DNA of 64,000 nucleotides from Sphaerisporangium rufum (GTDB taxonomy: Bacteria > Actinomycetota > Actinomycetes > Streptosporangiales > Streptosporangiaceae), in assembly GCF_016863395.1 (NCBI RefSeq), contig NZ_BOOU01000013.1:1-64000 (forward strand). The letters are read 5' to 3'. Below the pieces are notes generated by a model. The model was not told the origin of the DNA, did not search any database, and saw only the letters and a list, made by a program, of their open reading frames with translations. Of the stretch, positions 15,925 to 24,234 are shown in pieces (position 1 is the first letter of the stretch; each line of letters begins with the position of its first letter). The position numbers and the translations under genes were made by a program.

Positions 15925-18555
15925 TCACCTCGGGGCGATCGGGGGCTCCGGCTCGGCGGCCGGCCGGGGCCGGCCGGCCGCTTCGGAGCGGGCGCGCTCG
16001 GTGCCGCTCTGGAAGGAGGCCATCAGCCGGCGCAGGTCGTCGGGGGACAGTCCGTCGTCCTCCTGCGCCGTGGCCTCCGGCGGCGGTGGCGGATCCTCGC
16101 GCAGCCCGGGCGCCAGGTTGGCCTGGGCGACCCGGCGCGGCAGCCCGGAGGGGGTGAAGGCCGGTTCGGACGCGCCCGCCGGCGCCACCGGCCCGCCGTC
16201 GGCCACCGGGCCGGGCCCGGTGGCGGCGACCGGCCCGCCATCGGCGACCGGCCCGTGGCCGGCCATGGCCGGGGGAGCGGCTTCCCCGGCGTCCGGCGAG
16301 CCGGCCGGGGCAGGGGCGGGGGCGGGACGGGCGGCTCGCCGGCGGGGCAGGCCGCCGGCGGTCGCGCCGCCGGACCACTCCTGCGCCCACTCGGCCGGGA
16401 CGTGATCGCCGGCCTGGACGGTCTCGGGGACGTCGTGCGGCGTGCCGCCTCCGTTCACGCCGCCTCCGTTCACGCCGGCCCCGTTCACGCCGGCCCCGTT
16501 CACGCCGGCCCCGTTCACGCCGGCCCCGTTCACGCCGGCCCCGTTCACGCCGTCGCGCGGCGCCGGGGGGAGGGCCTGGCGTCCCTGGGACGGCACCACC
16601 GCGCCGCCCGGGCCCGGCTCTCCCGGCGCGCCCGCCCGCTCGGTCATGGCGTCCATGCCGGGCTCCGCCTCGCTGTCGCCATTGATCAACTCCCGCGGGA
16701 TGAGGACGATGACGGTGGTGCCGCCGTACGGGGAGGACTTCAAGGTCACCTGGATGTCGTGCCGGGCGGCCAGCCGGCTCACCACGAACAGGCCGAGGCG
16801 CGGGGTGTCGGTCAGCCGGAACTCCGGCGGCTCGGCGATCCGGGCGTTCGCCACCGCCAGGTCCGCCTCGCTCATCCCGAGCCCGCGGTCCTCGATCTCC
16901 ACGACGTAGCCCTTGCCGACCTCCTGGCCGCTGACCTGCACCGTGGCGTAGGGCGGGGAGAAGGAGACGGCGTTCTCGATCAGCTCGGCGAGCAGGTGGA
17001 TCACGTCGCCGATCGCCCGGCCGGCCAGCTCGGCCTCGCCCATCGGCATCAGGGTGACCTGGGTGTAGTCCTCGATCTCGGCGAGCGCGCCGCGCACCAC
17101 GTCCACCATGGGGACCGAGCGCCGCCAGGCGCGGCCGGGGGAGGCGCCGGAGAGCACGATGAGGTTCTCGGCGTTGCGCCGCATCCGGGTGGCGAGGTGG
17201 TCGACCCGGAACAGGTCGGCCAGCTCGGCCGGCTCGGTGGCCCGGCGCTCCATCGCGTCCAGGATGCCGAGCTGGCGGTGGACCAGCGACTGGGTGCGCC
17301 GGGCCAGGTTGAGCAGGATGGCGCGGTAGCCGCGGCGCAGCTCGGCCTGCTCGACCGCGACCCGCACCGCGGTCTCCTGCACGGTGTTGAACGCCTGGCC
17401 GACCTGGCCGATCGCGTCGTTGCCGACCGTCAGCGGGGGCGCCTCGGTGGCGACGTCCACGTCCTCGCCGCGACCGAGCCGGGCGACCACGCCGGGCAGC
17501 CGGCGGCCGGCCAGGTCGAGGGCGGCGCCGCGCAGCTGCTCCAGGCGCCGCACCAGGTCGCGGGCGGTGGTGATGGACAGGATGATGGAGAAGATGACGG
17601 CCAGCAGGCCGAGACCGCCGGCCAGCACCAGCCGGACGATGACGCCGAAGGCCAGCGGCGTGGCCCGATCGACCAGCGTGTCGCCGCCGGCCGTGATCAG
17701 TTTATCCAGGCGGGAGATGACGGCCTTGGTGGCGGTGTCCCAGCTCGCCGGATCGACCCTGATCCGCTCGCCGGCCCAGCTGTTCTGGATCAGCCGGTCC
17801 TCCAAGGTGCGCAGCCGCCGCATGGACTCGCCGTCGGCGAGCTGGCGGAACCCCGGGCGCACGTCTTCGGGCAGGTCGGCGCCGGCCCGGGCGAGGAGCA
17901 GCCGCTGGGCGCCGGCGGCCTGCGCGAAGCGTACGCCGTCCGTCACGTCGAATCCGCCGGTGGCCAGCGCGCCGGCGGCCTGGGCGTCTTCTCGGGACAG
18001 CAGCTCGCGGGCCCGGGCCAGGGCGAGCAGTGCCCGGGTGTCCTGCGCCAGCTGGTCATCGTCCAGCGCGGACAGGCCGTCGTGGATGTGATAGAGCCCT
18101 TCGATGACGCCGGCGAAGGCCTCCTCGGTGGCGTACCGGCCGGCCCGGTGTTCGTCGATCTCCGGCCGCAGGCCGACCAGGCGCCGGTAGGCCTGGTCGG
18201 TGGTGACAATGCGCTGCATGACGCCGGGACTGGCCGTATCCCGCACGCTGTCATCGGTCAGCACCTGCTGGAAGGCGGCGCCGGCGACGTCGGTCCGGGC
18301 GCGCTGGGCGCGCAGTGCGGTCCGGGAGCCCGTGCCGTCCGGGGTGCCGAGATGGACGAGGCTGAGCCGGCGCTCCTGCTGCAGCTCCGCCGTCAGCCGC
18401 TCGGCCGGCTGGGAGACCTTGGAGTACAGCGTGTTGACCGACAGCAGGTCGAGGCCCTCGCGGAGCGTGACGAGCGCCGCGAAGGCCCACAGTGCCACCA
18501 GCGACATCAGCAGGGCCGTCACCTTGGCCCGGACCCGCGAGTTGCGTGGGCGCAT
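15925..18555 (-). CDS. cvnA: Conservon sensor histidine-kinase-like protein CvnA
   Basis: 876 aa. Two membrane segments (about residues 10-30 and 305-330) enclose an extracytoplasmic nitrate-sensor-like helical domain. A HAMP-like stretch follows, then a DHp-like helix (LARRTQSLVHRQLGILDAMERR) and a GHKL ATPase (LAELIENAVSFSPP, EDRGLGMS, RLGLFVVSRLAARHDIQV). The last 260 residues are low-complexity, with seven GVNGA repeats and two GPVADGGPVA copies, probably an interaction tail. The start has GGGATGGAG 5-10 nt upstream. It begins the operon cvnABCD. Confidence 0.92.
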   Translation of the reverse strand: MRPRNSRVRAKVTALLMSLVALWAFAALVTLREGLDLLSVNTLYSKVSQPAERLTAELQQERRLSLVHLGTPDGTGSRTALRAQRARTDVAGAAFQQVLTDDSVRDTASPGVMQRIVTTDQAYRRLVGLRPEIDEHRAGRYATEEAFAGVIEGLYHIHDGLSALDDDQLAQDTRALLALARARELLSREDAQAAGALATGGFDVTDGVRFAQAAGAQRLLLARAGADLPEDVRPGFRQLADGESMRRLRTLEDRLIQNSWAGERIRVDPASWDTATKAVISRLDKLITAGGDTLVDRATPLAFGVIVRLVLAGGLGLLAVIFSIILSITTARDLVRRLEQLRGAALDLAGRRLPGVVARLGRGEDVDVATEAPPLTVGNDAIGQVGQAFNTVQETAVRVAVEQAELRRGYRAILLNLARRTQSLVHRQLGILDAMERRATEPAELADLFRVDHLATRMRRNAENLIVLSGASPGRAWRRSVPMVDVVRGALAEIEDYTQVTLMPMGEAELAGRAIGDVIHLLAELIENAVSFSPPYATVQVSGQEVGKGYVVEIEDRGLGMSEADLAVANARIAEPPEFRLTDTPRLGLFVVSRLAARHDIQVTLKSSPYGGTTVIVLIPRELINGDSEAEPGMDAMTERAGAPGEPGPGGAVVPSQGRQALPPAPRDGVNGAGVNGAGVNGAGVNGAGVNGAGVNGGGVNGGGTPHDVPETVQAGDHVPAEWAQEWSGGATAGGLPRRRAARPAPAPAPAGSPDAGEAAPPAMAGHGPVADGGPVAATGPGPVADGGPVAPAGASEPAFTPSGLPRRVAQANLAPGLREDPPPPPEATAQEDDGLSPDDLRRLMASFQSGTERARSEAAGRPRPAAEPEPPIAPR
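16451..16555 (-). repeat. Seven 15-bp in-frame repeats in cvnA
   Basis: Seven consecutive units of CCGTTCACGCCGGCC (+ strand) encode Gly-Val-Asn-Gly-Ala/Gly repeats in the cytoplasmic tail of CvnA. The first and last units carry substitutions. The multiple of three keeps the frame when copy number changes. Confidence 0.85.
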
Positions 18556-18596
18556 AACTCCATCCCTGCGAATGTCAGGCGTGCGGTTTGCAGCGG

Positions 18597-18626
18597 TTCC
18601 TAAGCGGATGCCAGAAATTATGTCAA
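18597..18626 (-). promoter_or_regulatory. Candidate promoter of the conservon operon
   Basis: On the minus strand, TTGACA (18626-18621) is followed after 18 bp by TAGGAA, about 45 bp upstream of the cvnA start. It lies in the AT-rich 190-bp gap after the terpenoid operon, supporting separate transcription of the conservon. Confidence 0.35.
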
Positions 18627-18691
18627 ATGCCGGGACACAACCGACTTGACCGGCAATTTGCGCATCTCACCCGCGAAACTCTAGCACGAGC

Positions 18692-18720
18692 AAAAAACCT
18701 CACCAGCGCCTCCGGCGGCT
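18692..18720 (-). terminator. Probable terminator of the terpenoid operon
   Basis: On the minus strand, AGCCGCC-GGA-GGCGCT forms a short bulged stem 26 nt after the class II cyclase stop and is followed within about 8 nt by six T. The perfect palindrome TTTTACGTAAAA (18720-18731) sits between the stop and the hairpin and may be a separate binding site. Confidence 0.4.
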
Positions 18721-18746
18721 TTTACGTAAAATGTCTAATTGTGGCG

Positions 18747-20420
18747 CTATGTCGGAATTCTCGAGGGCGGATGGCCGGCCGCCGCGGCATCGAGCCCAGC
18801 GGTCAGCGCCAGCGCACCGAGCACCGCGGCATGGATGATCGCTGACGGAGCGTACAGGTCCTTGTCCACCCACATCGGAGGATGGACGGCATGCTCGGCG
18901 GTCCGCAGCAGGAAATCGCGCCCTGCCGCGCACGCCCGCGGCCGCCCCGGATCCCGGCGGCCCGCCCGGGTCAGGGTCAGCACGTGCAGGGCGTACGCGG
19001 TCTCCTCGGCCGTGGAGCGCCACGCCCCCCAGCCGCCGTCGTCCCGCTGTGACTCGCGCACGAAGCGCACCGCCGCGGCCACCTCCGGTGCCGGCCCGCC
19101 CAGTTCGTCGAGCGCCAGCGCGCAGCTCATCGTGGCGTAGTAGGGAGAGACGTGCCACCGGTCGGTCCAGTCACCGTCCGGCCGCTGGGCCGCGCGCAGC
19201 CAGCCGGCCACCTCGGCGATCGCGGCGGCGTAGCGGGGGGAGGCGTCCGGGTACCGGGCGGCGTGCGCGCGGAAGGCGTCCAGCACGTGCGCGTTGACCG
19301 TCGTGGACGCACCGTCCTCGCCTCGCCAGGTCTGGAAGTGCGGGCCGGCCCGGAAGGGCCACAGGCCCTCCGGATCGGCCGGCCGGCCGAGCAGGGTGAG
19401 GGCGTAGAGGGCGACCGAGGTGGTGTCGGCGTCCGCCGGCAGCCCCGGTCCGGCCGCCACGCCGCCGGGAGCGAGCGCGCCGGCCAGGCTCTCGGTCAAC
19501 ACGGCGGGGACCGTGACCCGGATGCCGGCCCGGGCCAGCCAGCTCAGCACCCAGCCGCGCTCGAACACGGTGATCGGCAGCCCGCAGGGCACCGGCCCGC
19601 CGTGCGGGCGGGCCGCCTCCTCCAGATGCCGCACCGCCGCGGCATCGAGACCGGCCGTTCCGGGCACGCCGAGCCAGGCGGCGGTGGCGGCCGGGGAGGC
19701 GCCGACCGTCCCGGCGGCGGGCCGCACCCCGGGGGCCCGATGGGCGGCCGTACCGGTCACCTCCAGCGCGTGCAACAGCTTCTCGGGCGGGGTGGCACCG
19801 GCCCGCAGCGCCGCGCCCAGCGCCGCCACCCGGTCCGCGGCGGCGCCGGACGGAGGCGCCAGCGGTGCCGCACCGGGCAGCGCGCCGGCGCGCAGATGAC
19901 CGTTGATCGCGGTGACCAGGTACGGAACGATCAGCTCGATGGCCGGCAGGTCGGGCATCCCCTCGCCGGATGCCCGCCGCAGCGGCTCGCGCAGGGCGCG
20001 CAGCCCTCGGTCCGCCGCCGCGGCCGGCCGGTCGCGGGCGTGACCGGGTGACCGGCGCCGCGACTCGGCCAGCAACGCCTCGGTGGCGCTGAGCGTGGGA
20101 ACCAGGGCGTAGCCGTCGTGCACCCCCCAGTCGCCGCCGGTCCGCTGGGTGACCAGCAGGTGGCGCACCCGCTCGGCGTGCCCGGTGAGCCAGGGCGCGA
20201 GCGTCACCAGCCGCCCGGTCTCGTACACCGAAGGCGACACCTGGCCGAGCGGCCGCGTGCCCAGGCCGGCGACCAGTTCGCGGGCCGCCGCCGTGATCTC
20301 GTCCGGATGCGCGTCCAGGGCGGCCTGATCGCGCTGCGGGCCCGTCCCGCCCGCCTGGATGCCTCCGGCCGGGAGGGATGGCGCTGTGATGGTGGCCGGA
20401 CATGGGTTGAGGGCCGTCAC
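18747..20420 (-). CDS. Class II terpene cyclase (prenyltransferase/squalene-cyclase fold, DxDTT type)
   Basis: 557 aa with the double alpha-barrel repeats of class II cyclases, shown by QW-like motifs QRTGGDWGVHDG, QRPDGDWTDRW and QRDDGGWGAW. The catalytic acid motif is DADTT (residues 330-334), a variant of DxDD. By protonating a double bond, such enzymes convert FPP or GGPP into a bicyclic diphosphate (drimenyl, labdadienyl or similar). Known bacterial GGPP cyclases usually have DxDD; DxDTT forms have been associated with drimane-type sesquiterpene cyclases, so FPP is a possible substrate. GTG start in a GTGA overlap with the class I gene. The substrate assignment is inference. Confidence 0.88.
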   Translation of the reverse strand: MTALNPCPATITAPSLPAGGIQAGGTGPQRDQAALDAHPDEITAAARELVAGLGTRPLGQVSPSVYETGRLVTLAPWLTGHAERVRHLLVTQRTGGDWGVHDGYALVPTLSATEALLAESRRRSPGHARDRPAAAADRGLRALREPLRRASGEGMPDLPAIELIVPYLVTAINGHLRAGALPGAAPLAPPSGAAADRVAALGAALRAGATPPEKLLHALEVTGTAAHRAPGVRPAAGTVGASPAATAAWLGVPGTAGLDAAAVRHLEEAARPHGGPVPCGLPITVFERGWVLSWLARAGIRVTVPAVLTESLAGALAPGGVAAGPGLPADADTTSVALYALTLLGRPADPEGLWPFRAGPHFQTWRGEDGASTTVNAHVLDAFRAHAARYPDASPRYAAAIAEVAGWLRAAQRPDGDWTDRWHVSPYYATMSCALALDELGGPAPEVAAAVRFVRESQRDDGGWGAWRSTAEETAYALHVLTLTRAGRRDPGRPRACAAGRDFLLRTAEHAVHPPMWVDKDLYAPSAIIHAAVLGALALTAGLDAAAAGHPPSRIPT

Positions 20421-21295
20421 CGGGCACCCCAGTACTCGCCGGTCCGGTAGAACCCTGCGCAGAAGTCCAGCTGCCGCTCCAGGTAGTCGGCCAGCCTCGG
20501 CTGCGCCTGCCGCGCCTCGGCGAGCAGCGCGCGGGTACGCGCGCCGTGGTCGGTGATCCGCCGGGTGACCTCCTCGCGCGGGACGTCGAGCAGCAGCGCG
20601 TTCAGGTCCCCCCACTCCAGGTCGCGCCGGTAGGAACTCACGTCGTTGAGCAGGCGCATCACCAGCTGGACGGCCCGGCTCGCCGCGATCACCCGATCCC
20701 GCCCGGCCGCCGCCGGGCCGCCGGTGGCGATCCAGTGGCAGGCGAACACGAAGCAGAACCCGTGGTTGTCGGCGTTACCCAGATAGTCGTCCAGCGACGG
20801 CGTCAGGCCGGCGGCCTTCCACTCCCACTCGCGGAGCATCGCGGTAAGGGTGCGCCGCAGTTCCTCCCGCCACATCCCGCCCAGCTCGGCGAAGGCGGGC
20901 GCCGCGGCGAGCTCGTCGCGGATGTCGGCGAGCATGCGGGCGAGCTCGTCCCCGGCGGCCGGGGCGGCTCCGGCGGCCACCGCCAGGCAGCCGTCCACCA
21001 GGGCGCGCGCCTCGGCCGGCGAGCGGTGTTCGTGGTCGACAAGCCAGTCCAGCGCGAACGCCCACAGGGTCGCCTTGTTGGCCATCCGTAGCTCGTCGGC
21101 GGTGAGCCAGGGCCCGCTGAACGCCATGGCCATCGACACCGTGGCGTACAGCGCGGCATCGAAGGGCGGGGCGGCGAACAGCGAGGGGTAGGCGGCGGTC
21201 CACTCGGCCATCTGCCGCTGGGACCGGCCGGCGACGGCGCAGATCGCCCCCGAGGGTAACGCCGCCGGGTGCGCCTCCGCCTCGACGGCCGTCAC
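20417..21295 (-). CDS. Class I terpene synthase
   Basis: 292 aa, single alpha-domain terpene synthase. The first metal-binding site is an atypical D83-WLV-D87 in FALDWLVDHEH, where most family members have DDxxD/E. The second is an intact NSE triad N217-DVS-S221-YRR-D225. It would ionise the diphosphate made by the neighbouring class II enzyme, or act directly on a prenyl diphosphate. The GTG start overlaps the P450 stop (GTGA), and its own stop overlaps the class II start. A longer frame reaching into the P450 gene was rejected. No prenyl diphosphate synthase is nearby. Confidence 0.88.
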   Translation of the reverse strand: MTAVEAEAHPAALPSGAICAVAGRSQRQMAEWTAAYPSLFAAPPFDAALYATVSMAMAFSGPWLTADELRMANKATLWAFALDWLVDHEHRSPAEARALVDGCLAVAAGAAPAAGDELARMLADIRDELAAAPAFAELGGMWREELRRTLTAMLREWEWKAAGLTPSLDDYLGNADNHGFCFVFACHWIATGGPAAAGRDRVIAASRAVQLVMRLLNDVSSYRRDLEWGDLNALLLDVPREEVTRRITDHGARTRALLAEARQAQPRLADYLERQLDFCAGFYRTGEYWGAR

Positions 21296-22665
21296 CGGGC
21301 CACCGACAGCGCGCGCATCGAGGGGACCAGCATCAGCTCGACCTTCCGGCGCGGGCGCAGCGTGCCGGCCGGGGCGGCGACATACGGGCCGGGGTGGCGC
21401 AGCACCGGCTTGAACCGGCTCATGATCGCCGCGACGACGAGCGGCGCCGCGGTGTCGAAGAGGTGCCGGCCGATGCACTGGTGCGGTCCTCCGCCGAAGG
21501 GGTAATAGGCGTACCGGTGCCGGCGCTCCTCGCGCCCCGGGGCGAAGCGCTCAGGATCGAAGTCCAGCGGCCGCTCCCAGAACTCGTCCAGCCGGTGGGT
21601 GACGTACGGGCTGATCAGCACCTGGGCGCCGGCCTCGACGGCCACCTCGCGCACCGTCTCGGCACGGGCGGCCATCCGGGGGAACAGCCAACCGGCCGGG
21701 AACAGTCGCATGACCTCCTGGAGCACCATCCGGGTGTAGGTCAGGTCGGCCAGGTGCGCCGCGCGCAGCGGGCCGTCGCCGACCACTTCCTCCGCTTCGG
21801 CGCGCAGCCGCGCGGTGACCTCCGGATGGCGGTCCAGGAGGGGCCACATCCAGGTGATGGTGGTGACGGTGGTCTCCGCCGCGACCCCGTACAGGTCCGC
21901 CACGTCGTCGCGGAGTTGCCGGTCCAGATCCGGACGGCCCTCCTGCGCCCGCGCGCGGCACAGCGCCGAGAGCACGTCGGTGGCGTCCGCCGGCGCCCGG
22001 CGGGCGTCGGCGACCAGCGGGAGCACCACCTGATCGACGTCGGCGACGGCGCGGGCCATCGCGCGGTCGCCGGGCAGGCGCACGGTCTCGGGCATGTTGG
22101 GCAGCAGCAGCCGGCCGGTGATGGACCGGGCGGCCAGGTCGTAGGAGCCGGCCAGCCGCCGCCCGTCCTCGCGGGACAGCCTGCCGCCGAAGAGCAGGTT
22201 GATCACCGTGTCGTTGATCACGTCGGCCAGCTCGCGACCGGCGTCGAAGGGCAGGCCGGACCGGGCGTACGACTCCAGCTCGCCGGTCCGCTCGTAGATC
22301 ATCCGGGCCAGGCCATCGGTCATCGCGGTGACGGCGCGCGCGTTGAACAGCGGCTGCAGGATGGCGCGGGCCGACTCCCAGGCGGGCCCATCGCTCAAGA
22401 TCCCCTCACCGAGCAGGGGGCGCAGCGGGCGCCAGAACATGCCCTGGCGCGGGTACCGCTCCCATGCGTCGCGCAGGACATGCTGCACGTCGTCGGGGTG
22501 GCTGAACAGGTAGACGGGGGTGGACCCGCCGATGAGGCGGACGATGCGCCCGGAGTTGTGCCGCGCGTGTCTGACCAGGGTGCCGAGTGGATCCCGGACG
22601 AGCCCGGGGGCGAGGCGCAGGTAAGGGATGGTTGTGGCCTGGCGGGGGCCGGTGACGACCGACAT
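21292..22665 (-). CDS. Cytochrome P450 of the terpenoid operon
   Basis: 457 aa with all P450 landmarks: the I-helix oxygen-activation segment YGVAAETTVTT (around 259-269), ExxR at E317-R320 (QEVMRLF), and the heme loop FGGGPHQCIGRH with Cys397 as thiolate ligand. There is no membrane anchor. It is first in the operon and presumably oxidises the terpene made by the two downstream cyclases. ATG with GGAG 9-10 nt upstream; an extended in-frame start 86 codons earlier crosses the regulatory region and was rejected. No ferredoxin gene is adjacent. Confidence 0.93.
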   Translation of the reverse strand: MSVVTGPRQATTIPYLRLAPGLVRDPLGTLVRHARHNSGRIVRLIGGSTPVYLFSHPDDVQHVLRDAWERYPRQGMFWRPLRPLLGEGILSDGPAWESARAILQPLFNARAVTAMTDGLARMIYERTGELESYARSGLPFDAGRELADVINDTVINLLFGGRLSREDGRRLAGSYDLAARSITGRLLLPNMPETVRLPGDRAMARAVADVDQVVLPLVADARRAPADATDVLSALCRARAQEGRPDLDRQLRDDVADLYGVAAETTVTTITWMWPLLDRHPEVTARLRAEAEEVVGDGPLRAAHLADLTYTRMVLQEVMRLFPAGWLFPRMAARAETVREVAVEAGAQVLISPYVTHRLDEFWERPLDFDPERFAPGREERRHRYAYYPFGGGPHQCIGRHLFDTAAPLVVAAIMSRFKPVLRHPGPYVAAPAGTLRPRRKVELMLVPSMRALSVAR

Positions 22666-22691
22666 CGGGTGTTTTCTCCAACCGTCAGGAA

Positions 22692-22718
22692 GGGGAACCG
22701 CCGGTCGGGCGGTTCCCC
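22692..22718 (-). promoter_or_regulatory. 11-bp hairpin in the 5' leader of the P450-terpene operon
   Basis: GGGGAACCGCC (22692-22702) and GGCGGTTCCCC (22708-22718) pair perfectly around a 5-nt loop, 26 nt upstream of the P450 start codon. As RNA it would be a stable leader stem just before the ribosome binding site. It lacks the T-run of a terminator. Confidence 0.5.
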
Positions 22719-22856
22719 GGATGGTCCCGGATGTGGCGGGCGGAACGGCCGCGCGGTGTCGCGACCGTCCTCCCGGGCCGCGCGGCACCGATCCGATCCG
22801 GAACCGATCGCGCGGAGTGGATCCCCGGGCTCGCCGGCGCGCCCGTGCGGCAAGCG

Positions 22857-22888
22857 GCCACAAGAGTCGCAAAGGTAACTCTTGTGGC
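22857..22888. promoter_or_regulatory. 11-bp inverted repeat GCCACAAGAGT...ACTCTTGTGGC, candidate operator
   Basis: The arms are perfect and spaced by 10 bp. The right arm also starts a second inverted repeat, TGTGGC-AAACC-GCCACA (22883-22899). Three GCCACA/TGTGGC half-sites in about 43 bp lie in the divergent control region of the terpenoid operon and the oxidoreductase. The spacing suggests a dimeric regulator; the regulator itself is not identified. Confidence 0.5.
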
Positions 22889-22914
22889 AAACCGCCACAT
22901 CCTCCATGAATTAT

Positions 22915-22940
22915 CACGATCATTGACCACGATCAAGACT
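22915..22940. repeat. 13-bp tandem direct repeat (CACGATCA...)
   Basis: CACGATCATTGAC is followed directly by CACGATCAAGACT, 8/8 identical in the core, in the AT-rich centre of the 478-bp region between the P450 and the oxidoreductase. It could be an activator-type site or part of a promoter. The remaining part of that region, up to 23143, shows no further gene. Confidence 0.4.
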
Positions 22941-23143
22941 TGACTGTCAGATCGCGCGTGACAGGGGTACCCCAGAGTGACGGCCCGTCGATCGGGCGGA
23001 GAGGGAGAAGCGCAGGTGGGCCCGGTGTCCGCCGTCGCACCGTGACCGGCTGTCAAAAAGCGGCACATCGCCGGATGAGCTCAGCTAGTCTCGCCGAAGC
23101 AGCCATCACAAAGCGTGACAAAGCAGGGAGGGCCCAGCCAATC

Positions 23144-23995
23144 ATGGAGCCGGTCGCGGTGGGACTCGTCGGAGCCGGCCCCTGGGCGGAGGCCGTACAC
23201 GCGCCCACGCTCGCCGCGGGACCGCACACCCGGCTGGCCGGCGTGTGGGCGCGCCGCCCGCGCGCCGCGGCCCGGCTCGGCGCGCCGGTCTACGAGCGGA
23301 TCGAGGAGCTCTTCGACCACTGCGAGGCCGTCGCGTTCTGCGTGCCGCCCGGCGTGCAGGCCGAGATCGCGCCGCGCGCCGCCCGCGCCGGCAAGGCCCT
23401 GCTGCTGGAGAAGCCGCTGGCCGCCGACCTGGACGGCGCCCGCCGGCTGGCCGACGCGGTCGCCGAGGCGGGCGTCGCCTCCCAGATGGTGCTCACCTTC
23501 CGCTACTCGTCGGCCACCCGGGCCTTCCTGGAACGGGTGCGCGCCATCGAGCCGTTCGGCGGGTACGCGCTGAACATCTCCGGCGCGCTGCACAGCATCG
23601 AGTCCCCGTGGCGCCAGGAGCGCGGCGCCGTCCTGGACGTCGGCCCGCACATGATCGACATGCTGGGCGCCGCGCTCGGCCCGGTCGCCTCGGTGCGCGC
23701 GCACGGCCACCCGCTCGGCTGGACCGGCCTGCTGCTGGAGCACGAGACCGGCGCGGTCAGCGAGGCGTCGCTGTCCATGGCCGCCCGGGTCGAGCGCGGG
23801 CATTCGCAGGTCGCCGTCTTCGGCCGGCACGGCAGCGAGGTGCTCGACGGCGGCGACCTCGGCTACGACGTCTTCCCCGCCATGGTCGCCGAGTTCGCCG
23901 CCACCGTGCGCCGGGGCGGCGGCCACCCGCTGGACGCGCGGCACGGGCTCCGGCTGCAGGAGATCATCACCGCCGCGGAGGCGCAGCTGCGCTGA
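23144..23995 (+). CDS. Gfo/Idh/MocA-family oxidoreductase
   Basis: 283 aa. The N-terminal Rossmann motif VGLVGAGPWAEAVHAPTLA binds NAD(P). EAVAFCVPPGVQAEIAPRAARAGKALLLEKPLA contains the family's conserved EKP motif, and the C-terminal part is the Gfo/Idh/MocA substrate domain (ILDVGPHMIDML-like VLDVGPHMIDMLG). It probably oxidises a sugar or inositol-type compound. The ATG has an AGGGAGG box about 13 nt upstream. It ends just before the cobalamin riboswitch and need not be functionally linked to either neighbour. Confidence 0.88.
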   Translation: MEPVAVGLVGAGPWAEAVHAPTLAAGPHTRLAGVWARRPRAAARLGAPVYERIEELFDHCEAVAFCVPPGVQAEIAPRAARAGKALLLEKPLAADLDGARRLADAVAEAGVASQMVLTFRYSSATRAFLERVRAIEPFGGYALNISGALHSIESPWRQERGAVLDVGPHMIDMLGAALGPVASVRAHGHPLGWTGLLLEHETGAVSEASLSMAARVERGHSQVAVFGRHGSEVLDGGDLGYDVFPAMVAEFAATVRRGGGHPLDARHGLRLQEIITAAEAQLR

Positions 23996-24061
23996 CCGGC
24001 GGGCCGGTGCCCCGTTCCACCCCCGACGCCGGGAACCGCCGGGCATTGGTACCGTTTGCCT

Positions 24062-24166
24062 GACGCGTGGCGTGCAGCGAAGTCCGGTGTGATTCCGGCG
24101 CTGTCCCGCAACTGTGATGCCCTCCCCGGGCCGAGCCAGGTCGCCTGCCGCCGCGCCGACGCCATC
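24062..24166 (+). ncRNA. Cobalamin riboswitch
   Basis: The aptamer hallmarks occur in order. GCGAAGTCCGGTGTGATTCC is followed by GGCGCTGTCCCGCAACTGTGA, which is the conserved CCCGCAACTGTGA block. AGCCAGGTCGCCTGCC closes it and corresponds to the B12 box (AGCCAGGAGACCTGCC-type). GGCGT and ACGCC at the ends can close the outer stem. The element lies about 70 nt ahead of btuF and should shut off the btuFCD-cbiZ operon when adenosylcobalamin is abundant. The stretch after it (CCCT...AGGG) may form the expression platform. Confidence 0.93.
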
Positions 24167-24234
24167 GACCCTCGTGGAAAAGGGTGATCCGTCAGCCAAC
24201 GGGTCTCTCCGTTTCCCGGCGACAAGGAGACCTC

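Noticed and set aside
18747-22665. P450 and terpene genes as CvnE-type members of the conservon
   Set aside because: Some conservons include a P450, but here the P450 is separated from cvnA by two terpene cyclases, a probable terminator and a 190-bp AT-rich gap with its own promoter candidate, so a separate operon is the simpler reading.
22692-22718. Rho-independent terminator upstream of the P450 gene
   Set aside because: The hairpin is strong but no gene ends nearby on either strand and no T-run follows; a leader-RNA structure fits better.
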